The translations under genes were made by a program, and so were the position numbers. A model generated the notes under the pieces. The model was not told where the DNA came from. It made no database searches and was given only the letters and a program-made list of their open reading frames with translations. From the NCBI RefSeq assembly GCF_001647085.1, contig NZ_CP015520.1, forward strand, positions 1,164,219 to 1,228,218: a stretch of DNA of 64,000 bases. The letters are read 5' to 3'. Positions 53,521 through 64,000 of this stretch are shown one piece after another (within the stretch, counting starts at the first letter, position 1; the number at the start of each line of letters is the position of its first letter). Source of the DNA: Thermococcus piezophilus. Lineage in GTDB: Archaea > Methanobacteriota_B > Thermococci > Thermococcales > Thermococcaceae.

Positions 53521-54191
53521 TTCAGGAAGTTGATGAGGAAATTTCTTTTTCCCGCGAGCACTGGATAGAGATGGATGTAAGGAGTGAAGAGGCCTACGAG
53601 CTGGCCGAGGAGTGGTTCAACGAGGTGGTCTTCACCAAGAGGCTTTTCCTCGACGATATGCCGGACTTTGAGGCACTCAAAGCCGAGATCAGGGAGCTGC
53701 GGGAGAGATACGATAAAGTTGCCCTTCTCCTCGTCACAAAGAAGCCCTCCCTAATCCGTGAAGTCAAGGGCAGAAACCTCAAGGCCCTCATCTACGTTCA
53801 GGGTGGAGATATGAAGGTGAACCGCTTTGCCCTTGAGCTTGGCGTCGATGCTCTCATAAGCCCATGGTTGGGCAGAAAAGATCCGGGCTTTGACCACATA
53901 CTGGCGAGGCTTGCGGCCAAGAACAACGTGGCAATAGGTTTCTCCTTATTACCTATTCTGAGGGCCAGCCCATACGAGAGAGCTCAGATCCTGCGCTTCA
54001 TGATGAAAACCTGGCAGCTTGTCGAGAAATACGGTGCCATGAGGTTTTTAACATCTTCAGCCGGGAGCAGATGGGAAGTCCGCTCGCCGAGGGATTTGAT
54101 GAGCCTTGGAATAGCGCTTGGCATGGAGATCCCTCAAGCTAGGGCAAGCCTGGACTTTTATCCAAGAAGGGTTTTGGAGAGGAAAAGCTAA
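53517..54191 (+). CDS. rnp3: Ribonuclease P protein component 3 (Rpp30)
   Basis: This 224-residue TIM-barrel protein is the archaeal homologue of Rpp30, which pairs with Pop5 to activate the RNase P RNA for tRNA 5' maturation. Matching stretches are [40 protein letters not shown] and [20 protein letters not shown]. It starts within the stop of the preceding gene and its own stop overlaps the convergent trpB2 gene by four bases. Confidence 0.93.
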   Translation: MIQEVDEEISFSREHWIEMDVRSEEAYELAEEWFNEVVFTKRLFLDDMPDFEALKAEIRELRERYDKVALLLVTKKPSLIREVKGRNLKALIYVQGGDMKVNRFALELGVDALISPWLGRKDPGFDHILARLAAKNNVAIGFSLLPILRASPYERAQILRFMMKTWQLVEKYGAMRFLTSSAGSRWEVRSPRDLMSLGIALGMEIPQARASLDFYPRRVLERKS

Positions 54192-55519
54192 ACCTCCCAC
54201 TTCAAAGCTGGAAACTCTTCTGGCTCGTAGTCCTCAAGCTTGTCGTCGAGATAGTCCTCGTAGCCCTTGAGGTCGAGAAGGCCGTGGCCGCTGAGGTTGA
54301 ACAGGATGACCTCCTCCCTGCCCTCTTCCTTCGCCTTGAGGGCCCTGTCTATTGCAGCCTTGACCGCGTGGGCGCTCTCGGGTGCTGGAACTATGCCTTC
54401 CGTCCTGGCAAAGAGCCGGGCCGCCTCGAAGACCTCTGTCTGATGATAGGCTACTGGCCTAACTATCCCGTGGTTTATCAGAATACTGAGCGTTGGAGCC
54501 AGGCCGTGGTACCTCAGGCCGCCAGCGTGTATCGGCGGGACGTAGTAGGTGTGGCCGAGGGTGTGCATCCTCATCTTCGGCGTTAGCCCTCCAGAGTCGC
54601 CGTAGTCGTAGGTGTAAACGCCGCGCGTCATGCTTGGTGCCGCCCTTGGCTCAACCGCTATGAACTCGTAGTCAGCTTTGCCGTCTAGTCTATCCTTGAC
54701 GAAGGGATATGCCAAGCCGGCGAAGTTGCTTCCTCCCCCAACGCAGCCAATTATGACATCTGGATCCTCAAACTCCTTCATCTGCTCCTTGGCCTCTAGA
54801 CCTATGACCGTCTGGTGCATTAAAACGTGGTTGAGCACGCTTCCGAGGGCGTAGCGCGCTTTTTCGTCCCTTAGAACGTCCTCGATAGCTTCGCTTATCG
54901 CTATTCCCAAGCCACCCGGGTGGTTTGGGTCTTCGCTCAGGAACTTCCTTCCTATTTCAGTCCTGTCGCTTGGGCTGGGGTAGATTTCGGCACCGTAGAG
55001 ACGCATTATAGTCTTCCTGTAGGGCTTCTGGTAAAAGCTGGCCCTGGCCATGTAAACACGAACGTTTATCCCCATTAGTGCCCCTGCCAGAGACAGAGCA
55101 GTTCCCCACTGGCCTGCACCTGTCTCTGTTACGAGCCTTTCGATGCCCTGCTTCTTCGCGTAGTATGCCTGGGCCAATGCGGTGTTTATCTTGTGGCTGC
55201 CCGTTATGGTAGCCCCTTCGTATTTGAAGTATATCCTCGCCGGCGTTTTGAGTGCCTTTTCGAGGTTCATCGCCCTGAAGAGGGGCGTTGGACGGCCTAT
55301 TTTAGCGTAGAGCTCACGAACTTTCTTTGGAATATCGATGTATCGTTCCATGGTCATTTCCTGCTTCACCAGCTCCGCTGCGAAGATGCGGAGCAGCTTC
55401 TCTGGCTCAATTGGCTCGTCCGTCTCCGGGTCGAGGGGCGGTGCCAAAGGCTCCGGCAGGTCAGGCAGAATGTTGTACCACTTCTTTGGTATCTTGGAAT
55501 CCTGCAGAACGGCTTTCAT
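54188..55519 (-). CDS. trpB: Tryptophan synthase beta chain, TrpB2 type
   Basis: This 443-residue PLP enzyme makes tryptophan from indole and serine. It is of the longer TrpB2 class (TrpB1 has about 390 residues), which generally does not need TrpA. The PLP lysine is in [20 protein letters not shown], the phosphate loop is [11 protein letters not shown], and [20 protein letters not shown] is present. The ATG follows GGAGGTGGTTTGA. It stands alone, outside any trp operon. Confidence 0.93.
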   Translation of the reverse strand: MKAVLQDSKIPKKWYNILPDLPEPLAPPLDPETDEPIEPEKLLRIFAAELVKQEMTMERYIDIPKKVRELYAKIGRPTPLFRAMNLEKALKTPARIYFKYEGATITGSHKINTALAQAYYAKKQGIERLVTETGAGQWGTALSLAGALMGINVRVYMARASFYQKPYRKTIMRLYGAEIYPSPSDRTEIGRKFLSEDPNHPGGLGIAISEAIEDVLRDEKARYALGSVLNHVLMHQTVIGLEAKEQMKEFEDPDVIIGCVGGGSNFAGLAYPFVKDRLDGKADYEFIAVEPRAAPSMTRGVYTYDYGDSGGLTPKMRMHTLGHTYYVPPIHAGGLRYHGLAPTLSILINHGIVRPVAYHQTEVFEAARLFARTEGIVPAPESAHAVKAAIDRALKAKEEGREEVILFNLSGHGLLDLKGYEDYLDDKLEDYEPEEFPALKWEV

Positions 55520-56089
55520 TCAAACCACCTCCTGATTTTTGGAAGAAGTCCCAAAGGCGAGGGAATAAAGAGCATAAGAACTAACCCAAAGCAGAAAGCT
55601 CCAGCTGGGTAGGGATATAAGCCCAATCCTCTAGAACCTCCAAAAACGAGCCTCTCATCAGTCAGGCCAAAAACGATCCCGCCCTTGAGCTGTTAGGCTA
55701 ACCCGAACATTCAAGGGGATATCAGAGACGCCAAAAACAATCACTCCTATTCATCATGGTGCATCAGAGTTCAAAAGATTGTAATCCTTAAATGTTTTTT
55801 TCCAAGTTGACTGGAGAAATGACGATTATTTCCACGAATATGTTGGATTTTTGACATTTTTGCAAGCTCTGGGCTACGAATGGATGTTCTGGGATACATG
55901 CCTGCCAAAACTTTTCGCCCGGATTTGGACAGGATTGCCCCGTTTGGTATTGGGGCCAAATAAATCTTGGAAGACCGTTCCATGGACGGGATGCATTTTC
56001 GCGTGAGGATCCAACCGCACTGATTGCGGCAAAGGCAATCGTAGCGGAAACGGTTATTAACATCCCCTTACCATATCATATGATGCCTA
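55520..56089. other. Gene-poor stretch with a possible enzyme remnant
   Basis: No intact gene is seen in 570 bases. From about 55850 two plus-strand frames read protein-like: LQALGYEWMFWDTCLPKLFA and, in the next frame, GRPFHGRDAFSREDPTALIA then AKAIVAETVINIPLPYHMMP. The pieces suggest the end of a decayed gene of unknown family. The first 250 bases after trpB2 show nothing. Confidence 0.35.
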
Positions 56090-57076
56090 ATGCTCCGGCG
56101 TGAGGTCTACTGTGATGAAACCGAGGGAGAGCAAGTTTCCGCGGTTCTCGGTAAGTGGGACGTCCAGTTCTACGTGGAAGAGATTAAGGGCAACGATAAC
56201 CGCGTCCTCAAGTTCGTGGCCTTTGTCCCGGATTTCATCATAAACGACCTTGCAGCGAGCTCATGAAGGTCATTGACCTTAGAAAAGGGCACTCGGCGAT
56301 AACGTGGTCACAGGTGAGTAGCAAGTCCGTCAAGTACGCCAACTCCCTCCAATCACTCAGGAAGTTCAAGCGCTGCTAGAGTCTCGCGGCTGTAGAGAAG
56401 CTCATAAAAGACGCCAACAACCAGGCGACGGTTGACCCGATTCAGCTTACCCTCGGCGCGGTCGCTTTCATAATAGCCTCCTTCGGATTGATAAACGACA
56501 GCATCGTGATGATGATCTCTGCCATGCTCCTCTCTCCTATCCTCGGCCCCCTCTACGGATTCTCTCAACGTCGTCATGGTCAAGGGGAGAGACGCCCTCA
56601 ACGCCATCTATTCCATCTTCAAAGGAGTTATCTTCCTCTCCGCCGCCATCGTGACGCTCTTCCTCAAACCGGCTGGAGTTATGCCTTCTCAGCCGACCCA
56701 CGGGATGGCGATCCGCGGAGATTCTGGCCTCGTTTACATCCTGCTGGCTGTTATACTCGGCTACGCGAGGGTCGTGGCTATAGTCGGCAAGGTACCGGAG
56801 ATACTGGCTGGCGTTTCCATTGCTGCTGCCCTCGTTCCCCCAAAGACGGTCATTGGAATATCCCTTGTCATGGGCTGGTGGGATGTTTTCGGCGGCTCGC
56901 TGATCCTAATCCTCGAGAATGTTCTTGGCCTGCTCATCGGCTCGCTCCTCGGTCTTTACATCCTCAACGTCTCGCCGAGGAGCTATTACGAGAGGAGAGC
57001 GGCGAGACTCTACACGAAGAGAACCATGTTCGTCCTAGCGCTGATAGTTCTCCTTGAACTCATGTTTCCAGGCTAA
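56090..57076 (+). pseudogene. DUF389 membrane protein gene, disrupted
   Basis: Joined across frames the sequence is a DUF389 (TIGR00341-like) membrane protein of about 325 residues: MLRREVYCDETEGEQVSAVL, KVIDLRKGHSAITWSQVSSK, then PIQLTLGAVAFIIASFGLIN, SAMLLSPILGPLYGFS and, after another shift, VKGRDALNAIYSIFKGVIFL to the end. Breaks: frameshift near 56255, a TAG at about 56378 (after FKRC), and a frameshift near 56562. The TAG fits a former CAG codon. DUF389 function is unknown. Confidence 0.85.
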
Positions 57077-57519
57077 GCAACCTCGGTCTGTTCATAGATT
57101 AGCTCACCCTTCCTGTGCCTCACGAGCAGGCTGTAGAAGAACTCCTTCATCTCGGGGCTCATGTCGTCGTCGAGCAAAATGTCCGCCTTTCCCAAATAGC
57201 TCTTCTCCGCCTTTGTCACCAGGAGCGCTATCTGGGGGGTGAGATGCTCGATGAGAATTCTCACCACCTCGGGATAGGCCTCCTCGTTTAGCTCTTCGTT
57301 GGCCTCTATGCCGAGATAAACTGTGAACCCCTTCATCTGAACTGCTAGGACGAACTCATTCTCACTCAGCTCGAAGAACGAGAAGTTGTAGCTTTTCGAT
57401 TTTACCCTTGCGATCAGAACACCCTTTATTGAGAGGGTAACGGGTTCTCCCTCTATCTCAAACACCAGGTCCTTTGCGAGCTCCATCTGGGCTGTGGTGT
57501 AAAGCTCTTCCATCTGCAT
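57073..57519 (-). CDS. Hypothetical protein
   Basis: I do not recognise this 148-residue soluble protein ([20 protein letters not shown], then [20 protein letters not shown]). It has no cysteines or membrane segments. On the minus strand CTTTTATCC near 57541-57549 looks like a TATA box, so transcription would start close to 57520, making the ATG at 57519 leaderless; ATG 57513 and, upstream of the TATA box, ATG 57552 are less likely. It is divergent from nikR. Confidence 0.7.
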   Translation of the reverse strand: MQMEELYTTAQMELAKDLVFEIEGEPVTLSIKGVLIARVKSKSYNFSFFELSENEFVLAVQMKGFTVYLGIEANEELNEEAYPEVVRILIEHLTPQIALLVTKAEKSYLGKADILLDDDMSPEMKEFFYSLLVRHRKGELIYEQTEVA

Positions 57520-57601
57520 GGCCACTTCTTGTTTTCCGAAGGATAAAAGCATTTCGCGTCATCTTTTTAACGATGAGGCCCAAAGATATCACGGTGGTGT
57601 T

Positions 57602-58018
57602 ATGAAGATAACGCGCTTTGGTGTATCCGTTCCCGATGAGCTGCTTGAGAAGTTCGACCGCATCATTGAGGAGAAGGGCTACGTCAACAGGAGTGAGGCA
57701 ATCAGGGATTTGATGAGGGACTTTATCGTCAGACACGAGTGGGAGGAGGGAAACAAAGAGGTGGCCGGAACGATAACCATTGTCTACAATCACGACGAGG
57801 CTGACGTCGTTAAGGAACTCCTTGATTTACAGCATGACTATGTCGATGAGATTATCTCAAGCCTTCACGTTCATATGGATGAGCACAACTGCCTCGAGGT
57901 CGTCGTCGTTAAGGGCAAGGCGAGCAGGATAAAGGAGATAGCAGAGAGGCTGATAAGCCTGAAGGGCGTCAAGCACGGAAAGCTCGTGATGACGACAACG
58001 GGGAAAGAGCTTGTATGA
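57602..58018 (+). CDS. nikR: Nickel-responsive regulator NikR
   Basis: This 138-residue ribbon-helix-helix repressor binds nickel through the four-helix core. The N-terminal [20 protein letters not shown] and [16 protein letters not shown] form the DNA-binding part; the metal ligands H78, H89, H91 and C97 are all present ([18 protein letters not shown]). The ATG at 57602 follows GGTGGTGTT. No nickel transporter or hydrogenase gene is adjacent, so the regulon is elsewhere. Confidence 0.94.
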   Translation: MKITRFGVSVPDELLEKFDRIIEEKGYVNRSEAIRDLMRDFIVRHEWEEGNKEVAGTITIVYNHDEADVVKELLDLQHDYVDEIISSLHVHMDEHNCLEVVVVKGKASRIKEIAERLISLKGVKHGKLVMTTTGKELV

Positions 58019-58037
58019 GGTCTGTGGGGGAGAAGTT

Positions 58038-58460
58038 ATGAGATTGCTTGGTTTTCTGTCTTCCATTGTTGTGGTCCTGTCCTTCATTCTCCCCTGGTTC
58101 AGGATACCCGTCAACGGTGGCGTGGAGGAAATCACCTTTCTTGCCATACTCGAGGAAACCCTGGGCAGCTCAAACGGTCTTGAGGGGGCCTTTTGGTGGC
58201 TCAACCCGGAAAGTGTCGGCACGATATTCCTCTTCATCGTCTTCTTCACGGGGATATCCATGATACTCGCCGGGATTCTCTTTGGTCTTCTCGGCGGCCG
58301 TACTGGGCCTGGGATTGGGGTCGTCGGAGTGTTCATCATTACTCTCGTGGCGTGGCATGTGTATGGCGAGGGATTCTTTGAGGTACTCGGTGAAGGCTAC
58401 ATAATAGCACTGCTAAGCTTCGTCGTCGGCTTTATTTGGGGAGGGGGAAAGGCGCTCTAA
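58038..58460 (+). CDS. Small multi-pass membrane protein, unknown
   Basis: This 140-residue protein has about four hydrophobic segments: residues 2-20 (RLLGFLSSIVVVLSFILPWF), 60-85 (GTIFLFIVFFTGISMILAGI), 93-110 and 118-135, with an outward loop after the first. I do not recognise the family. GTGGGGGAG precedes the ATG at 58038, 19 bases after nikR, so it may be co-transcribed with nikR. Its end overlaps the convergent rqcH gene by four bases. Confidence 0.72.
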   Translation: MRLLGFLSSIVVVLSFILPWFRIPVNGGVEEITFLAILEETLGSSNGLEGAFWWLNPESVGTIFLFIVFFTGISMILAGILFGLLGGRTGPGIGVVGVFIITLVAWHVYGEGFFEVLGEGYIIALLSFVVGFIWGGGKAL

Positions 58461-60409
58461 GCGCCGACCACCTCTACTATGTCACCGTTCCCCGGCGGCA
58501 GGACTGCCATGATGTCTTCTTCTCTCACCTTATAGCCCCACTTCCCGAGGATGCGTTTGATTCTCTTCACCAGTTCGCTCTTCTTCAACGAACCGGGCCT
58601 TATGACGATGTACCTATCGGTGTAGGTTCTTGTTGCATCAACCGGCGCGCAGACCACGAAGTCCTCGCCTTCATAGTTTATTACCCCAACGGCAAGCTTG
58701 AGCGGAAGCCCGTGGAACCAGTTCCTCTTGCCGTAGACCATGAAGGCTCCCTTGCCCATGTACTCACCGCTTGGGGCCTGCTTTGTCACCTGGCTTGGAT
58801 ACGCCCAGTATGCATCGGCGCTGTAGAGTCCCTGGCTCCAGGCCTTTGACATGCTCACTGCAAACTGGCAGGCCTCAAAGAGCGTCTTCTCCCCGGCATT
58901 CTGGCCATCCTTGATGACGACGTGAGGAGCTCCGTAAACGTCGGCGTGGCAGTAGAGGTCGTTTTCATTCATGTGCTTCTTTATGAGGTTCTCGTTCGTG
59001 CTGGCGTCTTTTCCAGCCAGGACCAAAAAGCCCTCACTCGACACAAACCAGCGGAACTTCTCGAACCACTTCTTCTTCCTGCGCTCGAGTTTCTTCACGG
59101 AGAGCTCCTTCTTCATTTCCTCCTCGATGAGCTTTTCTACCTCTTTCAGCTTCCTCTTTGTGTCCTCGTAGGCCTTAAGCGCTCCCTCGAGCTTGTGCTT
59201 GGCCTTCTTGGCCTTCTCGTAGTAGAGCTCCGCGTTTTCACCTATGCTCTTGGTGAGGTAGAGACGAATCTTCTTCCCATCAAGCTCTATCGTTACCGCC
59301 TTCTCCTTCGGGTCGATGGACTTGACCATTAGGGCCACTTTGTTGCCTGCCTTCTTCCCCTCCTCTATTCGTCGTTTGAACTCCTCCCAGCCGAGCTTTT
59401 CAACGGCCTTCCTGAACTCCGATAGGAGATTCTCAATGAGCGTGAAGTTGGCGTATATCAGATCCCCGAGTTCTTGGTTTGCCCTCGCCTGTTCTTCAAA
59501 GCCCTTCAGCATTTCCTCCTGCTTTTTGAGGGTCATTAAGAGCTGCCTTTTCTTCCCCTCAAGTTTTTTTGTCTGCTCGAGCCTGGCTTTCTCGACCGTT
59601 ATCTTCCCGAAGTATTCGTCAAGTGCCTCGCTGAAGGTGCTGAAGTATTCCCTTTCATACCCCTCATACCACTTCAGCTCTATTGGCAGGACATCTATCA
59701 TGGCACTGTCCTTGAAGACGATGTTTGGCTTTGGCTCCTTGTTGAAAAGAGCCTTCATAGTGTTGAAGATTAGCTTGAGCTCCTCCTCGCTCAGCTCGCT
59801 CGCTTTTTTCTTCTTGTCCATTCCCGCCCGAAGAAGAATTTCCTCCGCGTATAGGCCGCCCATGTTGAGCTTTCTAGCCAGCGCCCGGACTACCTCGGCA
59901 TCTTCCTCTAGGATTAACTCCTTAAAGCGCTCCCATTCAACATCGAGCGGGTTTTCGCGGGCGGGCGGGAACTTGTATTCTGCCTTCGGCTTTATCGCCC
60001 TGTCTTTGAACTCCTCGTAGCGGAGTGCAGCGATGATTCTGTTCTCAGAGTCAACCAGTATTATGTTTCCCCTCCTGAAGAGCTCGCCAATGAGAGTGTA
60101 GTCGCCCACCTTAATTTTGACTATTCTGTCGAAGTCGTGCTGCTCTATAGCGTCTATGAAGCCGCCGCTGAGGTGCTTTCTCAAAAGCATGGTGAAGCTT
60201 GATGGCATCTTTGGTGCTTCTTTGATGTAGGTCGTGACGTGGAAGCGCTTGCCCGCCTCCAAAATCAGGTCCTGCCTTCCCTCCTTCGTGCGGAGCTTTA
60301 TCCTTATCTCATTTCCATCGTGATATATCTTGTCAACGCGAGAGCCCACCAACCTCTGCAGTTCCCTCAGGATGTAGCGTATGTCAACGCTGCTCATCTC
60401 CTCCTTCAT
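58457..60409 (-). CDS. rqcH: RqcH/NEMF-family ribosome quality control protein
   Basis: This 650-residue NFACT protein is the archaeal homologue of RqcH/Rqc2/NEMF, which binds obstructed large subunits and directs C-terminal tailing. The NFACT-N domain contains the conserved D94-R95 pair (HDFDRIV), a long coiled coil spans about 275-450, and the NFACT-R (DUF814) domain includes HADVYGAPHVVIKDG. The ATG at 60409 follows GGGTGAGAGA; ATG 60397 is possible. It is a single gene. Confidence 0.92.
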   Translation of the reverse strand: MKEEMSSVDIRYILRELQRLVGSRVDKIYHDGNEIRIKLRTKEGRQDLILEAGKRFHVTTYIKEAPKMPSSFTMLLRKHLSGGFIDAIEQHDFDRIVKIKVGDYTLIGELFRRGNIILVDSENRIIAALRYEEFKDRAIKPKAEYKFPPARENPLDVEWERFKELILEEDAEVVRALARKLNMGGLYAEEILLRAGMDKKKKASELSEEELKLIFNTMKALFNKEPKPNIVFKDSAMIDVLPIELKWYEGYEREYFSTFSEALDEYFGKITVEKARLEQTKKLEGKKRQLLMTLKKQEEMLKGFEEQARANQELGDLIYANFTLIENLLSEFRKAVEKLGWEEFKRRIEEGKKAGNKVALMVKSIDPKEKAVTIELDGKKIRLYLTKSIGENAELYYEKAKKAKHKLEGALKAYEDTKRKLKEVEKLIEEEMKKELSVKKLERRKKKWFEKFRWFVSSEGFLVLAGKDASTNENLIKKHMNENDLYCHADVYGAPHVVIKDGQNAGEKTLFEACQFAVSMSKAWSQGLYSADAYWAYPSQVTKQAPSGEYMGKGAFMVYGKRNWFHGLPLKLAVGVINYEGEDFVVCAPVDATRTYTDRYIVIRPGSLKKSELVKRIKRILGKWGYKVREEDIMAVLPPGNGDIVEVVGA

Positions 60410-60527
60410 TCTCTCACCCGAAGAGATTTCGCGGTTGAGTTTAAAGGGTTGCTGGCTGATTTCGTCTCTCCAACGAAAAATCGAAGGTTAAATAGTCGAA
60501 CGTACATAACACATTAGGTGATATATA

Positions 60528-62264
60528 GTGAAAGGATACCTAACCTTTGTTCTCCACACCCACCTCCCCTATGTGAGGAAGCACGGAAAATGGCCGTTCG
60601 GTGAGGAGTGGCTCTACGAGGCTATGAGCGAGACCTATCTGCCCCTGCTCATGGAGCTTGAGAGGCTTAAGGCTAAAGGTGTGAAGTTCGAGCTGGTCAT
60701 AAACGTCACACCGGTTCTCGCCGAGCAGCTGGCCGATGACTATATCAAGCGTGGCTTTGAGGAGTACCTGGCACGCAAGCTGAAAGCAACGGAGGAAGAC
60801 TTGAGGAGTGAAAAGTACGACGAGAACGCTGTAAGCTTCATGCTCGACCACTTCAGAAAAGTCCACGACTACTGGAAAGCTATCAATGGCGACATCATAG
60901 GAAAGCTCCGCGAGCTTCAGGAGGGGGGCTACATCGGGGTGATAACTTCAGCGGCGACCTACGGTTACCTGCCCCTGCTTGTCAGGGACGAGGCCATACG
61001 CTCTCAGCTCGCCAACGGCATTTTAACCTATGAGAAGCACTTCGGCAGGAAGCCTAGAGGGTATGGTTGCCCGAATGCGCCTACCAGTCCGGGGGAGAAT
61101 AGCCACTGCCCGGCGGAAGGAGGGTGCAGAGACAGAGAATCGAGAAGTTCCTCGAGGAGTCGATCTGGAGTACTTCTTCGTGGAGAGCAACTTGATTGAT
61201 GGGGGCCCGTAACGAAGGAGTACGGTGAGATAACGCTGGCCGAGACTGAGAAGAGCACACTCAGGCCCTACTGAGTTAAGGGAATCAACGTTGCGATCTT
61301 CGCCAGAAACCGCGAGGCTGGCCACTAGGTCTGGAGTGCCCACTTTGGCTATCCCGGTGACGTCTGGTACAGGGAGTTCCACAAGAAGGCCAAAGAGAGT
61401 GGCGACCAATACTGGCGAGTGACGGGCAAGGGCGTCGACCTCAATGATAAGGAGTTCTACGACCCTGGCAAAGCTATGGAGCGCGCTGAGGAACATGCGA
61501 GGGACTTCGTCTCGTTGATTGAGCGCCTCCTGGTGGAGCATGAGGAGAAGTTCGGCGAAAAAGGCATAATTGTCTCGCCCTACGACACAGAGCTCTTCGG
61601 TCACTGGTGGTTTGAGGGGGTTAAGTGGCTTGGAAGGGTTCTTGAGCTCATGGCAGAGTGTGAGATAAGGACGAGGACGCTTTCAGAATTTCTCGATAGC
61701 TACTCCGGCGAGAGAGACGAGATAGAACTTCCCGAGGGTTCCTGGGGCAAGAATGCGGACCACTCGACATGGTGGAACGAGGGAACGGAATGGACCTGAG
61801 AGTATGTGTATTCAGCGGAGAAAAGGATGGTGGCGCTGGCGACTAAGTACTACGGTAAGGATCGGCTCGCTGACAGAATTCTGGAGCAGCTCGCAAGGGA
61901 ACTCCTCATCTTGGAGGCGAGCGACTGACAGTTCCTCATAACGACAGGTCAAGCGAAGGAGTACGGTAAGAGGAGGATTCTCCTCCACGCGAGTGACTTC
62001 CACAGGCTGGCCAACGAGCTTGAGATGTACATGAAGACCGGGCAGTTTGACTTCAAGCTCCTTGAGAAGCTCGAAGAGCGTGACAATCCGTTCAGACCCA
62101 TCATCGTTGCTCACTACGTGAGCGGGAATCCTCCTGAGGTCCCGGAATACGTTGAGCCGCCTGAGAAGAAGGAGGAAAAACCCGAAGAACTCGTCAAGAT
62201 GGAAGAGTAGAGAACCTATGCAAGGGAGGTTGCCAAAGCCCTCGCCCAGAAGCCCAAGACCTGA
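60528..62264 (+). pseudogene. GH57 glycogen-branching enzyme gene, degraded
   Basis: GTG 60528, with AGGTGATAT upstream, begins MKGYLTFVLHTHLPYVRKHG, as in the Thermococcus GH57 branching enzyme (TK1436). The frame is lost after HFGRKPRG near 61060, removing the segment with the catalytic nucleophile, and resumes at LEYFFVESNLIDGGP. In-frame stops follow: TGA after RPY (about 61272), TAG after EAGH (61328), TGA after EGTEWT (61798), TGA after LEASD (61926) and TAG 62208. The catalytic aspartate region SPYDTELFGHWWFEG remains. From memory of TK1436, the TGA stops fall at tryptophan and the first TAG at glutamine. The usual C-terminal extension is missing. Confidence 0.92.
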
Positions 62265-62361
62265 AAATGCCGGCCTTGGGGAAGCTTTCTAAGAAAAACT
62301 GGGATATCCCAAGAGAGGTTGCTGAAGTTTGTGAGACAGATTAGGTGATACTTGTTTTTGA

Positions 62362-63467
<1,106 letters not shown>

Positions 63468-63502
63468 CAAAGCACCTCCAAAAGGTAAAAGAAAAGGGAG
63501 CT

Positions 63503-63613
63503 TTAAGCCTTTTGCTCCTTCTCGGCTTTGAGGAGCTTGCTAATGCTCCAGTACATCAGGATAAATATCGAACCCCACGCAAATACCAGGAATGCCAGAG
63601 CACCCATGTCCAT
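63503..63613 (-). CDS. metS: MetS-like small subunit of an NSS transporter
   Basis: A 36-codon gene with a strong GAGGTGATCGAG ribosome-binding site reads MDMGALAFLVFAWGSIFILM, then YWSISKLLKAEKEQKA: one membrane helix and a short basic tail. It lies 10 bases after the sodium:neurotransmitter-type symporter gene. Bacterial MetS is a similar tiny subunit encoded after the NSS transporter MetP, so the same role is inferred here. Confidence 0.7.
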   Translation of the reverse strand: MDMGALAFLVFAWGSIFILMYWSISKLLKAEKEQKA

Positions 63614-63623
63614 CTCGATCACC

Positions 63624-64000
63624 TCAGATCTTTATGATGACCTCGTTCTTTGCGAGCTCTTCGCCGTACTTCTTCTTGATGGCCAGGTAAGCCTCGATGG
63701 CGCCGATGACGAGGATTATGAGGATCACTATCCTGGCCCTGGTGATGAGGCTGATTATCTCTGGAGTGTAGTCGTATTCAAGTATCTGAGTGACATAGTA
63801 CTCCGATACTGAGAAGGCTCCGTTCCTTATGTAGTCCCAGGTGTTGCCAACCAGAAGGAACAGCATAAACAGCGGCGCTATTATGGTCATTATCGGCTTG
63901 TACCACTCTGGAACGTTAATGTAAGCACCCTTGTGGAGCTCCTTCCAGAAGTTACCGGGCTTGAAGAGCCACACTGCAACTATGATGTCGAAGAGACCGA
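63624..64000 (-). CDS. Sodium-dependent transporter (NSS/SNF family), 3' part
   Basis: This is the C-terminal end of a neurotransmitter:sodium symporter-family transporter; the frame runs off the window edge without a start. About 125 residues are visible, including GLFDIIVAVWLFKPGNFWKE, a membrane helix (YKPIMTIIAPLFMLFLLVGN) and a last helix (RIVILIILVIGAIEAYLAIK). Such transporters import amino acids with sodium. The MetS-like gene follows directly. Confidence 0.85.
   Translation of the reverse strand, partial: GLFDIIVAVWLFKPGNFWKELHKGAYINVPEWYKPIMTIIAPLFMLFLLVGNTWDYIRNGAFSVSEYYVTQILEYDYTPEIISLITRARIVILIILVIGAIEAYLAIKKKYGEELAKNEVIIKI

Overview
This window is a chromosomal segment of a hyperthermophilic euryarchaeon of the order Thermococcales, most likely Thermococcus. 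The evidence is the archaeal ribosomal and RNA polymerase gene order, the archaeal-type proteins (Cbf5/TruB, AdkA, DUF106, RpoD/N/K, NikR, aRNase J, GfcR), TATA boxes of the TTTATAAA kind, Shine-Dalgarno sequences of the AGGTGAT kind, and near-identity of several proteins to remembered Pyrococcus/Thermococcus sequences. Species cannot be named from sequence reading alone.

Layout. 1-9600: end of the spc-type ribosomal operon (rps8 partial, rpl6, rpl32e, rpl19e, rpl18, rps5, rpl30, rpl15, secY, adkA, DUF106, rpl34e, cmk, rpl14e), then an AT-rich short-chain dehydrogenase that separates rpl14e from truB. 9601-10289: gene-poor stretch with strong hairpins. 10290-17808: a membrane-anchored protein, an RsmC-like methyltransferase whose 3' end overlaps tRNA-Ser, then three ribosomal/RNAP blocks (rps13-rps4-rps11-rpoD; rpl18e-rpl13-rps9-rpoN; rpoK-enolase-like-rps2) and rpl40e, each preceded by a tRNA gene. 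17893-25221: PadR regulator, FUN14 protein, polysaccharide flippase, a catalytically degenerate metallophosphatase, tRNA-Arg, Lrp regulator, GfcR, YkgJ protein, RAM-domain protein, SRP54 and a 37-residue ORF. 25261-33444: a decay zone in which intact genes (mtnP, CoA-disulfide reductase, udp, two tRNAs) alternate with wrecked genes (DUF89, helical-repeat protein, CBS-domain protein, threonine synthase). 33480-40754: Memo-like protein and the isoprenoid lipid genes mvk, ipk, fni and idsA, with archaeal RNase J and a highly structured non-coding segment. 40755-43964: AT-rich island of remnants and secreted or anchored proteins. 44095-55519: leuS, an MMPL-type transporter with a divergent PadR regulator, pepQ, rpl15e, an exosome-associated RNA-binding protein, RNase P component 3 and trpB2. 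55520-64000: DUF389 and GH57 branching-enzyme pseudogenes, nikR, rqcH, a PII protein with a shortened T-loop, and the 3' end of a sodium symporter gene with its tiny MetS-like subunit.

How it works together. Most of the window serves translation (ribosomal proteins, tRNAs, LeuRS, RNase P, Cbf5, RqcH), transcription (RNAP D, N, K), membrane insertion (SecY, DUF106, SRP54) and archaeal lipid synthesis (mevalonate kinase to GGPP synthase). The striking feature is the contrast between immaculate housekeeping genes and at least six clearly broken accessory genes, several carrying CAG-to-TAG or TGG-to-TGA type stops, which suggests real ongoing gene loss rather than uniform sequencing error. No CRISPR array, intact insertion sequence or replication origin was recognised.
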